A stretch of DNA of 64,000 bases, taken from an uncultured Phycisphaerae bacterium (GTDB taxonomy: Bacteria > Planctomycetota > Phycisphaerae > Sedimentisphaerales > Anaerohalosphaeraceae). Location: positions 1 to 64,000 of the forward strand of contig CALEDR010000022.1 of the NCBI GenBank assembly GCA_937949545.1. Reading direction: 5' to 3'. Below the pieces are notes generated by a model that ran no database searches, had not been told where the DNA came from, and saw only the letters and a program-made list of their open reading frames with translations. Positions 1 through 8,880 of the stretch are shown one piece after another; the stretch's first letter is position 1; each line of letters starts with the position of its first letter. A program made the translations under genes and the position numbers.

Positions 1-98
1 CCCCCTGCGTGACAAACAGTCCTTCACCGCCGCCCCTTACTCCCTGACGGTCCTTCGGATTCCAGTCAACAACTGACGTGCCGGCTTTCGCTGCCTGA

Positions 99-791
99 TT
101 ATTTCTGCCCGTAGTAGGCATTCTTGCCGTGCTTGCGGAGGTAGTGTTTGTCCAGCAAAACGCGGGAAATCTCCGCCTGCTCCGGATTCAGCTGCAGCGT
201 CCCCAGAGCCATCTGCGCACACTGCTCCAGCACCACGGCGTTCCCCACCGCCTTTTCCGCATTCGGCCCCCACGTAAACGGCCCGTGATTGGCCACCAGA
301 ACCGCCGGCACCTGCATCGGGTCCAGCCCCGCAAACCGCCGCACAATCACCCGGCCGGTGTTCAGTTCATAATCTTCTTCAATCTCTTCCGGCTGCATCG
401 GGTCCGTCACCGGCACCGGCCCGTAAAAACTGTCCGCATGCGTCGTCCCAAAACAGGGGATCTCCCGGCAGGCCTGCGCCCACATGGTCGCATACAGCGA
501 ATGCGTATGGCAGATTCCGCCGACCTTCTCAAACCGCCGATACAATTCCAGATGAGTCGGCGTATCTGAGGAAGGCCGCAGCGTTCCCTCCACGACCCGG
601 CCGTCCAAATCCAGGGCCACCAGGTCCTCCGGACGCAGCGCATCGTAGTCCACCCCGCTGGGTTTTATGAGCACAATCCCTTTGGCCCGGTCAATCCCGC
701 TGACATTTCCCCAGCTGTAAATCACCAGATTCTGGATTTTCAGTTGGAGATTGGCCTGCCAAACCTGCTCCCGCAGCTCTTTGAGCATCAT
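99..791 (-). CDS. araD: L-ribulose-5-phosphate 4-epimerase
   Basis: This 230-residue protein interconverts L-ribulose 5-phosphate and D-xylulose 5-phosphate, the last step that brings arabinose into the pentose phosphate pathway. It belongs to the class II aldolase / AraD family and is cytosolic. SWGNVSG (26-32) and KPSGVDY (43-49) form the phosphate-binding part. Asp76, His95 and His97 sit exactly where the E. coli metal and catalytic residues do, and His169 lies in VANHGPF. The protein ends with the typical YYGQK. Its start overlaps the araB stop by four bases (ATGA), so the two genes are translationally coupled. L-fuculose- or xylulose-specific relatives share the fold, but the araB neighbour favours AraD. 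Confidence 0.93.
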   Translation of the reverse strand: MMLKELREQVWQANLQLKIQNLVIYSWGNVSGIDRAKGIVLIKPSGVDYDALRPEDLVALDLDGRVVEGTLRPSSDTPTHLELYRRFEKVGGICHTHSLYATMWAQACREIPCFGTTHADSFYGPVPVTDPMQPEEIEEDYELNTGRVIVRRFAGLDPMQVPAVLVANHGPFTWGPNAEKAVGNAVVLEQCAQMALGTLQLNPEQAEISRVLLDKHYLRKHGKNAYYGQK

Positions 792-2464
792 TGTCTGAGA
801 ACCTCTTCCTTAATCTTCAGCAGGTCTTTCATCACATTGTACAGCGACTGGTTATATCCTTTTGTCCCGAAGGCATCGTGCAGCTGCTTATAAAGCCCGT
901 ACAGCCGCTTATAAACCGCATGATTTGCTACAATGGGCTTGAATGTTTTGGCCTTCACCCCGCACATTGCCTTCTGCGCCGAGGCAAAGTCCGGATACGC
1001 TCCGCCCACGACCGCCCCGCAGATAGCCGCCCCCAGCGCACAGGTCTGGGGCGAACGGGAAATCTTCATCTCCCGGCCCGTCACATCGGCATAAATCTGC
1101 ATAATCATCGGGTTCTTTTCGGAGATGCCGCCGCAGTTGATAATCTGCTCAATCTTTACGCCGTACTCTTCGAACCGGTTGATAATCGTCAGCGCCCCGA
1201 AGGCCGTCGCCTCCACCAGCGCCCGGTAAATTTCCTCCGGACGTGTATGAAGCGTCTGGCCCACCAGAAGGCCGGTCAGCCGCTGGTCCACCAGAATCGT
1301 CCGGTTGCCGTTGTTCCAGTCCAGCGCCAAAAGCCCCGATTGTCCGGGCTTAAGTTTGGACGCCTTGGCCGTCAGCACCGCATGGTCGCCTTCTTTTTTT
1401 CCGCCGGGCTGAATGTAGTTGACAAACCAGTTAAAAATATCGCCCACGGCGGACTGGCCCGCCTCCAGACCGAAATACCCCGGCAGAATCGAGCCGTCCA
1501 CAATTCCGCAGATGCCCGGAATATCCGGCAATTTCTCTGTATTCGGCGCCACCGCCATATCGCAGGTGCTCGTGCCGATGATTTTCACCAGCGTCCCGGG
1601 ACCGATGCCCGACCCGACACCGCCCAGATGGGCATCAAACGCCCCCATCGCCACCGGAACCCCCGGCTTTAAGCCCAGCCGTTTGGCCCACTCTTCCGTC
1701 AGGTCACCCGCCTTCTGGTCCACTGTCTGCGTGGTGGCCGTCAGCGTATCCCGAAGCGCTCCCAGTTTCGGGTCCAGTTTGGACAGAAACTCCTTGGCCG
1801 GATAGCCGCCCCAGGCCTCATTGAACATCGCCTTATGCCCCGCCGCACACCGGCACCGTTTCAGTTTGGACGGATGGTCCGTTCCGGTCAGCACCGCCGG
1901 GATCCAGTCTGCGTGCTCCACCCACGTATAAGCCGCATCAAACACCTTCGGGTCCGTCCGCAGGCAGTGCAGAATCTTGCTGAAAAACCACTCCGAGGAG
2001 TACGTCCCGCCGCACTTGGCCAGATACTCCGGATGCTCCCGCGCCGCCAGTTCCGTAATCTCGGCCGCCTCTGCATAGCCCGTGTGGTCCTTCCACAGCC
2101 ACACATAGGCGTTCAGATTCTTCTTGAACTCCTTTCTCATCGCCAGCGGCACACCGTCCTTATCCACCGGAATCGGCGTCGAGCCGGTCGTATCCACCCC
2201 GATGCCGACAATCTGGTCGGCCCGGAACTTCTTGTCGTTCTTCTTGGCCTGAGCCAGAGACTTCTTAATCGTCACCTCCAGCCCTTCCAGATAGTCTGCC
2301 GGATTCTGGCGGGCCACATTGTGGTCTTTGCGGTCCAGCAGAATCCCCATCTCGCCGGACGGGTAGTTATAGACCGCCGTGCCGACCTCTTTTCCGTTTG
2401 CCGTATTGACAATCACGCACCGGACCGAATTGGTCCCGTAATCCAAACCGACTGCATAGGCCAT
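788..2464 (-). CDS. araB: Ribulokinase
   Basis: This 558-residue FGGY-family kinase phosphorylates L-ribulose to L-ribulose 5-phosphate. The N-terminus shows the nucleotide-binding motif GLDYGTNSVR, followed by GVDTTGSTP and, in the second half, GAFDAHLGG and GTSTCDM. The length is normal for AraB. I chose the ATG at 2464 because GAGAGAGGGG precedes it at good spacing; the frame stays open further upstream but that part reads as leader and overlaps the symporter gene. It lies between the symporter and araD in a tight minus-strand operon. L-arabinose isomerase (araA), the preceding enzyme, is not in the window. Confidence 0.94.
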   Translation of the reverse strand: MAYAVGLDYGTNSVRCVIVNTANGKEVGTAVYNYPSGEMGILLDRKDHNVARQNPADYLEGLEVTIKKSLAQAKKNDKKFRADQIVGIGVDTTGSTPIPVDKDGVPLAMRKEFKKNLNAYVWLWKDHTGYAEAAEITELAAREHPEYLAKCGGTYSSEWFFSKILHCLRTDPKVFDAAYTWVEHADWIPAVLTGTDHPSKLKRCRCAAGHKAMFNEAWGGYPAKEFLSKLDPKLGALRDTLTATTQTVDQKAGDLTEEWAKRLGLKPGVPVAMGAFDAHLGGVGSGIGPGTLVKIIGTSTCDMAVAPNTEKLPDIPGICGIVDGSILPGYFGLEAGQSAVGDIFNWFVNYIQPGGKKEGDHAVLTAKASKLKPGQSGLLALDWNNGNRTILVDQRLTGLLVGQTLHTRPEEIYRALVEATAFGALTIINRFEEYGVKIEQIINCGGISEKNPMIMQIYADVTGREMKISRSPQTCALGAAICGAVVGGAYPDFASAQKAMCGVKAKTFKPIVANHAVYKRLYGLYKQLHDAFGTKGYNQSLYNVMKDLLKIKEEVLRQ

Positions 2465-2492
2465 AACAACCCCTCTCTCAAACCGCTCCCGA

Positions 2493-4184
2493 TTACCAGA
2501 AATAGATATAGAACGCGACAATCACACCCAGAATAATCAGCGTGTGAATGACATCCCACTTATTCCAGCTGGCCCGTGTGGCAGCCTTTTCTTCCGGCGT
2601 AGCCGCATAGTACGTGTAGCGGATCTGATTCGAAGACGGCGGCGGAGTCATCAGACTGATGATCACCGTCACCGCAATGCACAGGATAAACAGGAAAACG
2701 CAGTAATGCAGCCAGTTGACGTTGGCCGCCCAATACAGGAATGTGCCTTCCGTCAAATGGCCTTTCATCACATCCAGCGTCAGACGGAACATCCCGAGAA
2801 CAAACCCGGCCACCAAACCCCAGAAACCGCCCATGGCGGTGGCCCGCTTCCAGAATACACCCATCACAAACGCCGCGGCAATCGCCGGTGCCAACAGTCC
2901 CTGAACCGCCTGCAGATACCGGTACAGCACATTCCCCATCCCCTTCATCACCGGAATCCAGATTATCCCGAGAATCACCACGGTGGCCGTCGCAATACGC
3001 CCAACCACCACCAAATGCTTCTCACTGGCGGTTGGATGCAGCTTTTTGTAAAAATCGCCCACAAACAGCGCCGCCGAAGAGTTAAACAGCGAGGCCAGCG
3101 AACTCATCAGGGCTGCCAGCAGACCGCACACCACAAAGCCCTTAAACCCTATCGGCAGCAGCTGAGACACCAGCGTCGAAAAAGCCGCATCCGCATTCGG
3201 CTTGCCCTCCGCCGTCAGCGGCATATTCAGCAGCCCCTTCTGGGTCAGAGCATATGCAATCATCCCGGGCACCAGGAAAATAAACACCGGCAGCAGTTTG
3301 AAATATCCCGCCAGAATCGTCCCGCGGCGGGCTTCCTGCTGGTTCTTGCCCGAAAGAACACGCTGCACAATATACTGGTCCGTACACCAGTACCAGAACC
3401 CGATAATCATCGAGCCGAACAGCACACCCGTCCACGGAAACTCCGGGTCCGAAGCCGGACGGACGAGTTTCAGATTCGGCCCGCAAATCCGCTCCACCTC
3501 GCCCCATCCGCCGACGCGAATCAACCCGGCAACCAGAATCACAATCGAACCAATCAGCAGCACCGGCGTCTGCAGAACCGACGTGTACATCACGGCCTTC
3601 ATCCCGCCCAGCACGGTGTAAAGACCCGTAATCACAACCAGCCCGATCGCCGACACCCAGAACATATCCATCCCGCCGATCAGCGGCACATTCTCCGGAA
3701 CGCGGGTAATCCCGAACACTGTCCCGAACACCACGCCGCCGGAATAGACCGTCACGGCCACCTTCGTCAGAACATAACTGACCAGTGAAATCAGCGACAG
3801 AATCGAGCGGGACCCCGGCGAAAACCGATGCTCCAGATATTCCGGCATCGTGAAAATCTTAATCCGGTCGTAGAACGGCACAAACACCCATCCGAGCACC
3901 AGAATCAGCCACGCGTGCATCTCCCAGTGGGCCATCGCCATCCCGCTCACAAAGCCCACTCCAGACAGCCCTACCAAATGCTCCGAACCGATATTCGAGG
4001 CAAAAATCGAGGAGCCGATGGATACCCATCCGGCATTCCGACCCGCCAGAAAATAATCCTGCGACGTCTCTTCTTTCTGACGAAGAACCCAGACAATAAT
4101 TCCGATCAGCCCGGCAAAAAAGGCAATCATGATGGCCGTATCCAAACCGCTCCAGGCGGACATGGCTAACAATCCTGTTTGCAT
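2493..4184 (-). CDS. Sodium:solute symporter (SSS/SGLT family), probable arabinose or galactose importer
   Basis: This 563-residue inner-membrane protein has about 13-14 hydrophobic helices and belongs to the SSS (SLC5) family. Helix 1 is followed by the family hallmark QDYFLAGRNAGW and then SIFASNIGSEHLVGLSG, the sodium-site region typical of bacterial galactose-type SGLTs. The start is set by AAGGAGATAGCT directly upstream of the ATG. The C-terminus ends in a hydrophobic helix. It is placed between galM and araB, which makes uptake of arabinose or another pectin-derived sugar likely; the exact substrate cannot be read from the sequence. Confidence 0.9.
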   Translation of the reverse strand: MQTGLLAMSAWSGLDTAIMIAFFAGLIGIIVWVLRQKEETSQDYFLAGRNAGWVSIGSSIFASNIGSEHLVGLSGVGFVSGMAMAHWEMHAWLILVLGWVFVPFYDRIKIFTMPEYLEHRFSPGSRSILSLISLVSYVLTKVAVTVYSGGVVFGTVFGITRVPENVPLIGGMDMFWVSAIGLVVITGLYTVLGGMKAVMYTSVLQTPVLLIGSIVILVAGLIRVGGWGEVERICGPNLKLVRPASDPEFPWTGVLFGSMIIGFWYWCTDQYIVQRVLSGKNQQEARRGTILAGYFKLLPVFIFLVPGMIAYALTQKGLLNMPLTAEGKPNADAAFSTLVSQLLPIGFKGFVVCGLLAALMSSLASLFNSSAALFVGDFYKKLHPTASEKHLVVVGRIATATVVILGIIWIPVMKGMGNVLYRYLQAVQGLLAPAIAAAFVMGVFWKRATAMGGFWGLVAGFVLGMFRLTLDVMKGHLTEGTFLYWAANVNWLHYCVFLFILCIAVTVIISLMTPPPSSNQIRYTYYAATPEEKAATRASWNKWDVIHTLIILGVIVAFYIYFW

Positions 4185-4226
4185 AGCTATCTCCTTTTGA
4201 AGGATTCCCTACCCTAAACCGATTCG

Positions 4227-5396
4227 TTATCGAGTCGAAAACTTGTGAATGGTCACGGTCTGATACACCTGACCCGGACGCAGAACCGTGGACGGAAACT
4301 GCGCCTTATTGGGCGAATCCGGGAAATGCTGCGTCTCCAGACAGAAACCCGTGCGGTGCTGGTACACCTTTCCGCCCTTGCCGCGGATGGTGCCGTCCAG
4401 GAAATTGCCCGCATAGAACTGAATCCCCGGCTCTGTCGTCCAGATTTCCATCACCCGTCCGCTGGTCGGCTCATAGACCTTTGCCGCCAGAGACATCTCA
4501 TCGCCCTTCTTGTCCAGCACCCAGTTGTGGTCATAGCCCTTGCCGTATTTCAGCTGGTCATAATCGGCATTGATGCGTGCCCCGATCGCCGTTGGCTTTG
4601 TAAAATCCATCGGCGTTCCCTTCACCGGACGAATCTCACCGGTCGGAATCAGCCCTTCATCCACCGGCGTAAAGAACGGCGCATTCAGCATCAGCTCATG
4701 CCCCAGAATGTCCCCCTTGCCTTCACCGGCCAGATTGAAATACATATGATTGGTCAGGTTGCACACCGTCGGCTTGTCCGTCGTCGCCTTATAGTCAATC
4801 TGCAGCTGATTGTCATCCGTCAGCGTATAAATCACCGTCACCTTCAGCGTGCCCGGATACCCTTCCTCCATATCCTTGCTCACGTACGACAGCTCCACGC
4901 CGGCCGTAGTCTTCGTTGTAAACGGCTTGGCCGTCCACAGCCGCCGGTCAAATCCGTCCACCCCGCCGTGCAGATGATTGGCCCCGTCATTGGCCGCCAG
5001 CTTGTACTCCTTGCCGTCCAGCGTAAACTTCGCCTGACCAATTCGGTTGCCGTACCGCCCGACGATGCAGCCGAAGTACGGATTGGTCTTGCGTTCCAGA
5101 TACCCCTTCAGGTCATCATGGCCAAGCAGAATATCCTCCAGTTTGCCGTTGCGATCCGGCACATACAGTGCCACCACATGCCCGCCGTAGTTGGTTATCT
5201 TGGCCGTCATTCCGCTGCTGTTTTTCAGGATGTACAGGTCCGCACTCCGCCCGTCCGGAAGAACCCCGAACGGCTCTTTCTGAACGCTCATTCTTGCACT
5301 CTCCTTTCCTTGAAGCCGCCAAATCTGCCAATTGCAGGCCCCCGAAAAAATCAACAATCCCGCTGTCAGTCCAGTCAACACATTCCATTTCTTCAT
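4227..5396 (-). CDS. galM: Aldose 1-epimerase (mutarotase), probably exported
   Basis: This 389-residue galactose mutarotase-fold enzyme interconverts alpha and beta anomers of free sugars. Catalytic-site motifs are NHLHGG (about 140), NLTNHMYFNLAG (about 213) and the glutamate in GFCLETQHFPDSPN near the C-terminus. An N-terminal hydrophobic stretch ending in SGACNW suggests export, possibly as a lipoprotein with a non-canonical lipobox. The start has AAGGGAGA nine bases upstream. It is the first gene of the minus-strand sugar operon, 42 bases from the symporter. A periplasmic mutarotase would prepare the anomer the transporter accepts; this role is inferred. Confidence 0.92.
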   Translation of the reverse strand: MKKWNVLTGLTAGLLIFSGACNWQIWRLQGKESARMSVQKEPFGVLPDGRSADLYILKNSSGMTAKITNYGGHVVALYVPDRNGKLEDILLGHDDLKGYLERKTNPYFGCIVGRYGNRIGQAKFTLDGKEYKLAANDGANHLHGGVDGFDRRLWTAKPFTTKTTAGVELSYVSKDMEEGYPGTLKVTVIYTLTDDNQLQIDYKATTDKPTVCNLTNHMYFNLAGEGKGDILGHELMLNAPFFTPVDEGLIPTGEIRPVKGTPMDFTKPTAIGARINADYDQLKYGKGYDHNWVLDKKGDEMSLAAKVYEPTSGRVMEIWTTEPGIQFYAGNFLDGTIRGKGGKVYQHRTGFCLETQHFPDSPNKAQFPSTVLRPGQVYQTVTIHKFSTR

Positions 5397-5601
5397 AGCA
5401 ATTGTCTCCCTTCAATTCCTAAGGATTACCGGCATACTCGTCGAGGGCAAACCGGAAAAGTGCGGCCCTCCCCATCAAGTCCGAACAGACAGAAATCCTC
5501 AACCGGTCTCGGCTTGCTGATATCGCAGGTTTCCGAAAGTCCTCTCCCAACCTCAAAACTCCCTGAAGACGACTGTCCTGTGTTCAACAATTAAAAAAAT
5601 G

Positions 5602-5630
5602 AAGGTAAGGAATGCCCCCCATCCTGTCAA
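5602..5630 (-). promoter_or_regulatory. Putative promoter of the galM-symporter-araB-araD operon
   Basis: On the minus strand a perfect TTGACA (5625-5630) is followed after 17 bases by TACCTT (5602-5607), a weak -10. It lies about 205 bases before the galM start, leaving a long leader in which an activator or repressor could act. No clear operator palindrome was seen. Confidence 0.35.
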
Positions 5631-5662
5631 GCATATTTTTCCCCCGAAACCTCGGGGCGCGA

Positions 5663-6325
5663 TTATAAGTCCGGAATCACCTCCGCCCAGAAAGCCCCCA
5701 TACTGCTGAGCTTAAAGATATAAATCAGCCCCGGACGCATCTGTCGATAGACCGCGTTGCCGTAAATCGCCCGGATGCCCAGCATTTCCAGCCGTTTGGG
5801 GTGATTGGACAGACTCCAGATTTCCTGCCAGAACAGCTGCCGGTCCTTCACCGACAGTTTCCGTCCAATCGCGGCATACGAAGCGGGCTCCGTGCCCTCC
5901 GGCTGAATCACAAATCCCTCCTCCGGCCGCATCTTCTCCCCATAAATCCGCCGCCAAAGCCCAATCGCCCTCTCCCGGCCGTCCATCACAAGCTGCTTAT
6001 CAAAGCAGACAATCAGCATGTCAAAATGGGCAATATCGCCCTCGATTTCCACTTCTTTTCGAAGAACCTGCTCAGACGCATCCTCCGGCAGGGTCTGGAC
6101 AAACAAAATTTTTGTAAAAAGCCGCTCGTCCCGGGTCTCCTGCTCAACCACTTTGGCATACCCAACCTGCTGCTCAAACGCCAGATTGGCAAGGGCCTCC
6201 TGCAGCTGCTTATTTTCAGCGAGCAGATGCTGAATCGTCCGTTGCGTTTCTACGCTCTTCCACCAATACACCCCGCCGGCCGCCAGCACCGCTCCCATTA
6301 CCAGAATTCCCAATATCCGCTTCAT
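5663..6325 (-). CDS. Hypothetical membrane-anchored protein with short coiled coil
   Basis: I do not recognise this 220-residue protein. It begins MKRILGILVMGAVLAAGG, one membrane anchor, followed by a heptad-like stretch (about 25-50, LLAENKQLQEALANL) and a soluble domain of about 165 residues. The frame stays open upstream of the chosen start, but that part translates the inverted-repeat spacer described below, so the ATG at 6325 is preferred even though only a weak AGAG precedes it. It lies between the sugar operon and the pectate lyase on the same strand, with no shown functional link. Confidence 0.7.
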   Translation of the reverse strand: MKRILGILVMGAVLAAGGVYWWKSVETQRTIQHLLAENKQLQEALANLAFEQQVGYAKVVEQETRDERLFTKILFVQTLPEDASEQVLRKEVEIEGDIAHFDMLIVCFDKQLVMDGRERAIGLWRRIYGEKMRPEEGFVIQPEGTEPASYAAIGRKLSVKDRQLFWQEIWSLSNHPKRLEMLGIRAIYGNAVYRQMRPGLIYIFKLSSMGAFWAEVIPDL

Positions 6326-6415
6326 ATCTCTGTTATCGTTTATCCCGACAGGAAAGATTGATTTTTTGCCTTCTTTGCCATTGTCATTCCCCTTAACTCT
6401 CATTCCCTCCTTCTT

Positions 6416-6600
6416 TCCCGCGACGGCCTCTGTCATTCCCGCAAAGGCCTCTGTCATTCCCGCGAAGGCGGGACCAGTCTTTCTCCTGTCCTTTTCAAAA
6501 AACGAAAGCGGACAGCATAGAATAGCCCCGCCCGCAAGGGCGGGGAAAAGAGAGAATGAAAACCCTATCCCCATCTCCCCGGGCTTATCGCCCGGGGCTA
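6416..6600. repeat. Cluster of inverted and tandem repeats in a gene-free spacer
   Basis: The 358-base spacer 6326-6683 holds no convincing gene. It contains about two and a half copies of a 21-base tandem unit (6420-6475) carrying GTCATTCCCGC, the last ending in the palindrome CCCGCGAAGGCGGG. Next is a perfect 8-base stem with a GCAA loop (CCCCGCCC 6526-6533, GGGCGGGG 6538-6545), then a second 8-base stem (CCCCGGGC 6577-6584, GCCCGGGG 6590-6597). These resemble REP-type dispersed palindromes known from many genomes; that assignment is from memory. Confidence 0.7.
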
Positions 6601-6683
6601 TCTCCCACGCCACTCCCGCGACTTGTCCTCCGAAGCTTCAGCAAAGTGAGGAAGAGAGGAATCCAATCCTTTATCAAACACTC

Positions 6684-8054
6684 TTAGAAACCTGTTTTGA
6701 GCCAATACGAAGCCGCCTTCTTCCAGTCAGACAGGTTTACAGACCCGCTCCCATCCAAATCTGTTCCGCCGCATCGTCCGCACGCTTCCATCAGCCACCA
6801 GTCCGCCAGCCGCTCAATATCCAGCATATCCACCCGTCCGTCCGCCGCACAGTCTCCCGGAATAAATTCAAAAGCCCCCAAATCCGGTCCTGCCTCCAGA
6901 TATGCCAGCCCCAGAATCGTCCCAGTATCGATTGCTTGGCTGCCGGCTCGAAGACGCGCAAAACTCAGACGCGGCAAAGAGCCGTCCGGCTGTCTCGGGC
7001 CGTCAAGACCTGCGGAATCCAAGCCCGCAAAATCCTCATCAACAAGCGTAAAACCATTCCACGAATTGGATTGGTCGTCAATTTCGTCGTACATCAAAAC
7101 CGTCCCCAAATGCGACAGGTTGTTACGAAGTACATGGGCTGAATTGTGTTCATCAAAATAAAAATTTCTGCCGCCATTTCGAATCCCGGTACAGTGATAG
7201 ACGGTCACACCAGTCGTGTTCCCGTTCACATCGATTCCGTGATGAGGATTGTCGCAGGCCAGGCAATAGAGGAGAAAATGCCCGCCGGCACCGGCCCCTA
7301 ACTTAAATCCGTTTCCATCCCCTGCAAAAGCAGTATCTCCCCAAAGATTGATTCCGTTTCGAAAGGCCCAGCACCGTTCGAAAGTCACGGCCTCACTCGG
7401 CGGGTCTGTGTTCCAGCAGTCATACCCGTCATCCGAATTGCCCCAAGACCGACAGCCTCGAAGAATATTGCCCAGCCCGACCCCGAACTTTACGGCAAAT
7501 CCATCCGCATTTTCCCCATGTGCAGCGGGGTCATAATTCTCATACGAATCACAGTTCAGGAGCAGATTATAAGCCGCACCGGTATGCAGCTGGATGCCGG
7601 AATCTTCATTCCAGCGGGCCGTAATCCGCTCAATCTGATTATGTCCCCCAGTAATGTACAGCCCGTTATCGCCCGCATTCTGGATAATAAAGTCGTAAAA
7701 CACCCAATAGCTGCCGCTCAGTTCAATCCCGCGAGTCCCCGTGGGAGTACCGGAAAAATCGAGAACAACCGTTTCACCGGGATAAGAACGCAGTGTAATC
7801 AGATTCTCGGAAGTTCCGCTTTTGCTGATGGAAACTTTCGTGGAATAAGTATGCTGTCCGCCTCGAAGAAAAATCGTATCCCCCGCCGAGGCCGCCGCAA
7901 CAGCCCGGCCGATGGTCTTAAAGGGACTGCTGATGGTGCCGCTGCTGCTGTCGCTGCCGGAGGGGCTCACATAGTACTCCGCCGCCCAAACCCAAACCGG
8001 CCATCCAACCGCCAGCCAGACAAACCCCCCGCCTCCCCAGAAAACTCTTCTCAT
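6684..8054 (-). CDS. Secreted PL9-type pectate lyase with C-terminal dockerin-like domain
   Basis: This 456-residue secreted protein starts with a signal peptide (about 1-24, cut near VWA|AEYY). A right-handed parallel beta-helix domain opens with YYVSPSGSDSSSGT. The segment NADGFAVKFGVG, then GCRSWGNSDDGYDCW, matches the calcium and catalytic-lysine region of polysaccharide lyase family 9, which cleaves polygalacturonate by beta-elimination. The last 70 residues hold two calcium-loop repeats (DGRVDMLDIERLADWW and DLDGSGSVNLSDW), a dockerin-type-I-like module frequent in planctomycete secreted enzymes. Two adjacent ATGs exist (8057, 8054); AGGGGG is better spaced for 8054. It stands next to the arabinose operon, consistent with pectin use. 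Confidence 0.85.
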   Translation of the reverse strand: MRRVFWGGGGFVWLAVGWPVWVWAAEYYVSPSGSDSSSGTISSPFKTIGRAVAAASAGDTIFLRGGQHTYSTKVSISKSGTSENLITLRSYPGETVVLDFSGTPTGTRGIELSGSYWVFYDFIIQNAGDNGLYITGGHNQIERITARWNEDSGIQLHTGAAYNLLLNCDSYENYDPAAHGENADGFAVKFGVGLGNILRGCRSWGNSDDGYDCWNTDPPSEAVTFERCWAFRNGINLWGDTAFAGDGNGFKLGAGAGGHFLLYCLACDNPHHGIDVNGNTTGVTVYHCTGIRNGGRNFYFDEHNSAHVLRNNLSHLGTVLMYDEIDDQSNSWNGFTLVDEDFAGLDSAGLDGPRQPDGSLPRLSFARLRAGSQAIDTGTILGLAYLEAGPDLGAFEFIPGDCAADGRVDMLDIERLADWWLMEACGRCGGTDLDGSGSVNLSDWKKAASYWLKTGF

Positions 8055-8102
8055 CATCACACCCCCTAAAAACACCCCTCTTTTCAGCCAAAACGTGATA
8101 TA

Positions 8103-8131
8103 TTTTAACCCAAAACCCTCCTCTTTGTCAA
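8103..8131 (-). promoter_or_regulatory. Promoter of the pectate lyase gene
   Basis: On the minus strand TTGACA (8126-8131) is followed after exactly 17 bases by TTAAAA (8103-8108), about 50 bases before the start codon. The predicted transcript starts near 8096 and includes the AGGGGG ribosome binding site. Confidence 0.5.
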
Positions 8132-8225
8132 GCAATCTATTCGATTTTTCTTTCCAACAGGGCTTTCTGTATGCTTCCCAGACTCTCTCGTCAATCCGAA
8201 TCAGCTGACTGCCTCTCCGCTCACT

Positions 8226-8574
8226 TTAAGGGCTCGAATCATAAAAAGCACAATCACACGTTTCTTCACACGTGCTGCAGAGAAGATTGCCGCACTGAGC
8301 ACACGGAGTCAATGCCGCTCCGAATTCCGGACAAACAGACCCGCGGAAAGACTGCACTGCCCTCTGGCCGGTTTTTTTCCAGAATGCTGTTCTCAAGAAG
8401 AGGAATGTCTTTTTGGATGTCTACCGTTGCTAAATATCTTCTCAGATTTTGAATAGCAACAGTTTTCTCCTGAGACATCTGAATAATCGAAGGGTCAATC
8501 TTTCCGCCTCTTCCGGCAAAGTCCCGAAGCGATGCATTTAACCTCGCCCAGGGATGCGGAATAAGGAAACTGAT
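8226..8574 (-). pseudogene. Frameshifted gene for a small zinc-ribbon protein
   Basis: Reading down from 8574 on the minus strand there is an open frame without an ATG until 8478. It includes HPWARLNASLRDFAGRGG and an amphipathic stretch ending ILEKN. At a run of seven A (near 8383) the sense switches by one base to a frame that reads SVCPEFGAAL, then PCAQCGNLLCSTCEETC, and stops at 8226. That second half is a plausible zinc ribbon with paired CxxC cysteines. Removing one A joins the halves into one protein of about 115 residues. It follows the acidic ORF at 8575-8745 in the same frame, separated only by a TAA. It may be a decayed gene, a sequencing error or a frameshift-expressed gene. Family unknown. 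Confidence 0.5.
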
Positions 8575-8745
8575 TTACGAAAAGTCTTCCTCGGACAATT
8601 CGTCCTCTAAATCCGGCTCATCCCCCCCGATTTCTTCCTCTGACCGGTCTTCGGCCACACTGAAATACTCTTCCCAATCCTCCGGCCCCCAATCTTCATG
8701 GTCCTTCGATTCTTCCTCCTCGTCATCCCAGAAGAAGCCGAACAT
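8575..8745 (-). CDS. Small acidic protein, 56 residues
   Basis: A short ORF encodes MFGFFWDDEEEESKDHEDWG and continues very acidic (over a third Asp/Glu, with Trp pairs in WGPEDWEEYF) to its stop at 8575. AGGGG lies eight bases before the ATG, a good ribosome binding site. No family is recognised. The stop is directly followed in the same frame by the zinc-ribbon reading frame at 8226-8574, so the two may be parts of one ancestral gene or a two-gene operon. Confidence 0.5.
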   Translation of the reverse strand: MFGFFWDDEEEESKDHEDWGPEDWEEYFSVAEDRSEEEIGGDEPDLEDELSEEDFS

Positions 8746-8880
8746 AAGATCACCCCTTCCCTACAATCAAATCTTCGTTTATAGATTCTAAAAATCTCCT
8801 GAGAACAAAAAATTCTGTCAGCATTTTTACAAAAAATCCATCCTGTCAAAAAATTTCTGACGGTCGGTTTTCGAATTTCG

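Noticed and set aside
2544-3788. A 414-codon frame antisense to the symporter
   Set aside because: Arg/Gln/His-rich composition typical of antisense translation of a membrane protein gene.
4245-5594. A 449-codon frame antisense to galM
   Set aside because: Overlaps galM entirely, no recognisable domain and biased composition.
5641-5657. CCCCGA / TCGGGG hairpin as terminator of the gene ending at 5663
   Set aside because: On the minus strand it is followed by A-rich, not T-rich, sequence.
6420-6475. Short tandem units as a CRISPR array
   Set aside because: Units of 21 bases abut without unique spacers, and no cas genes are present.
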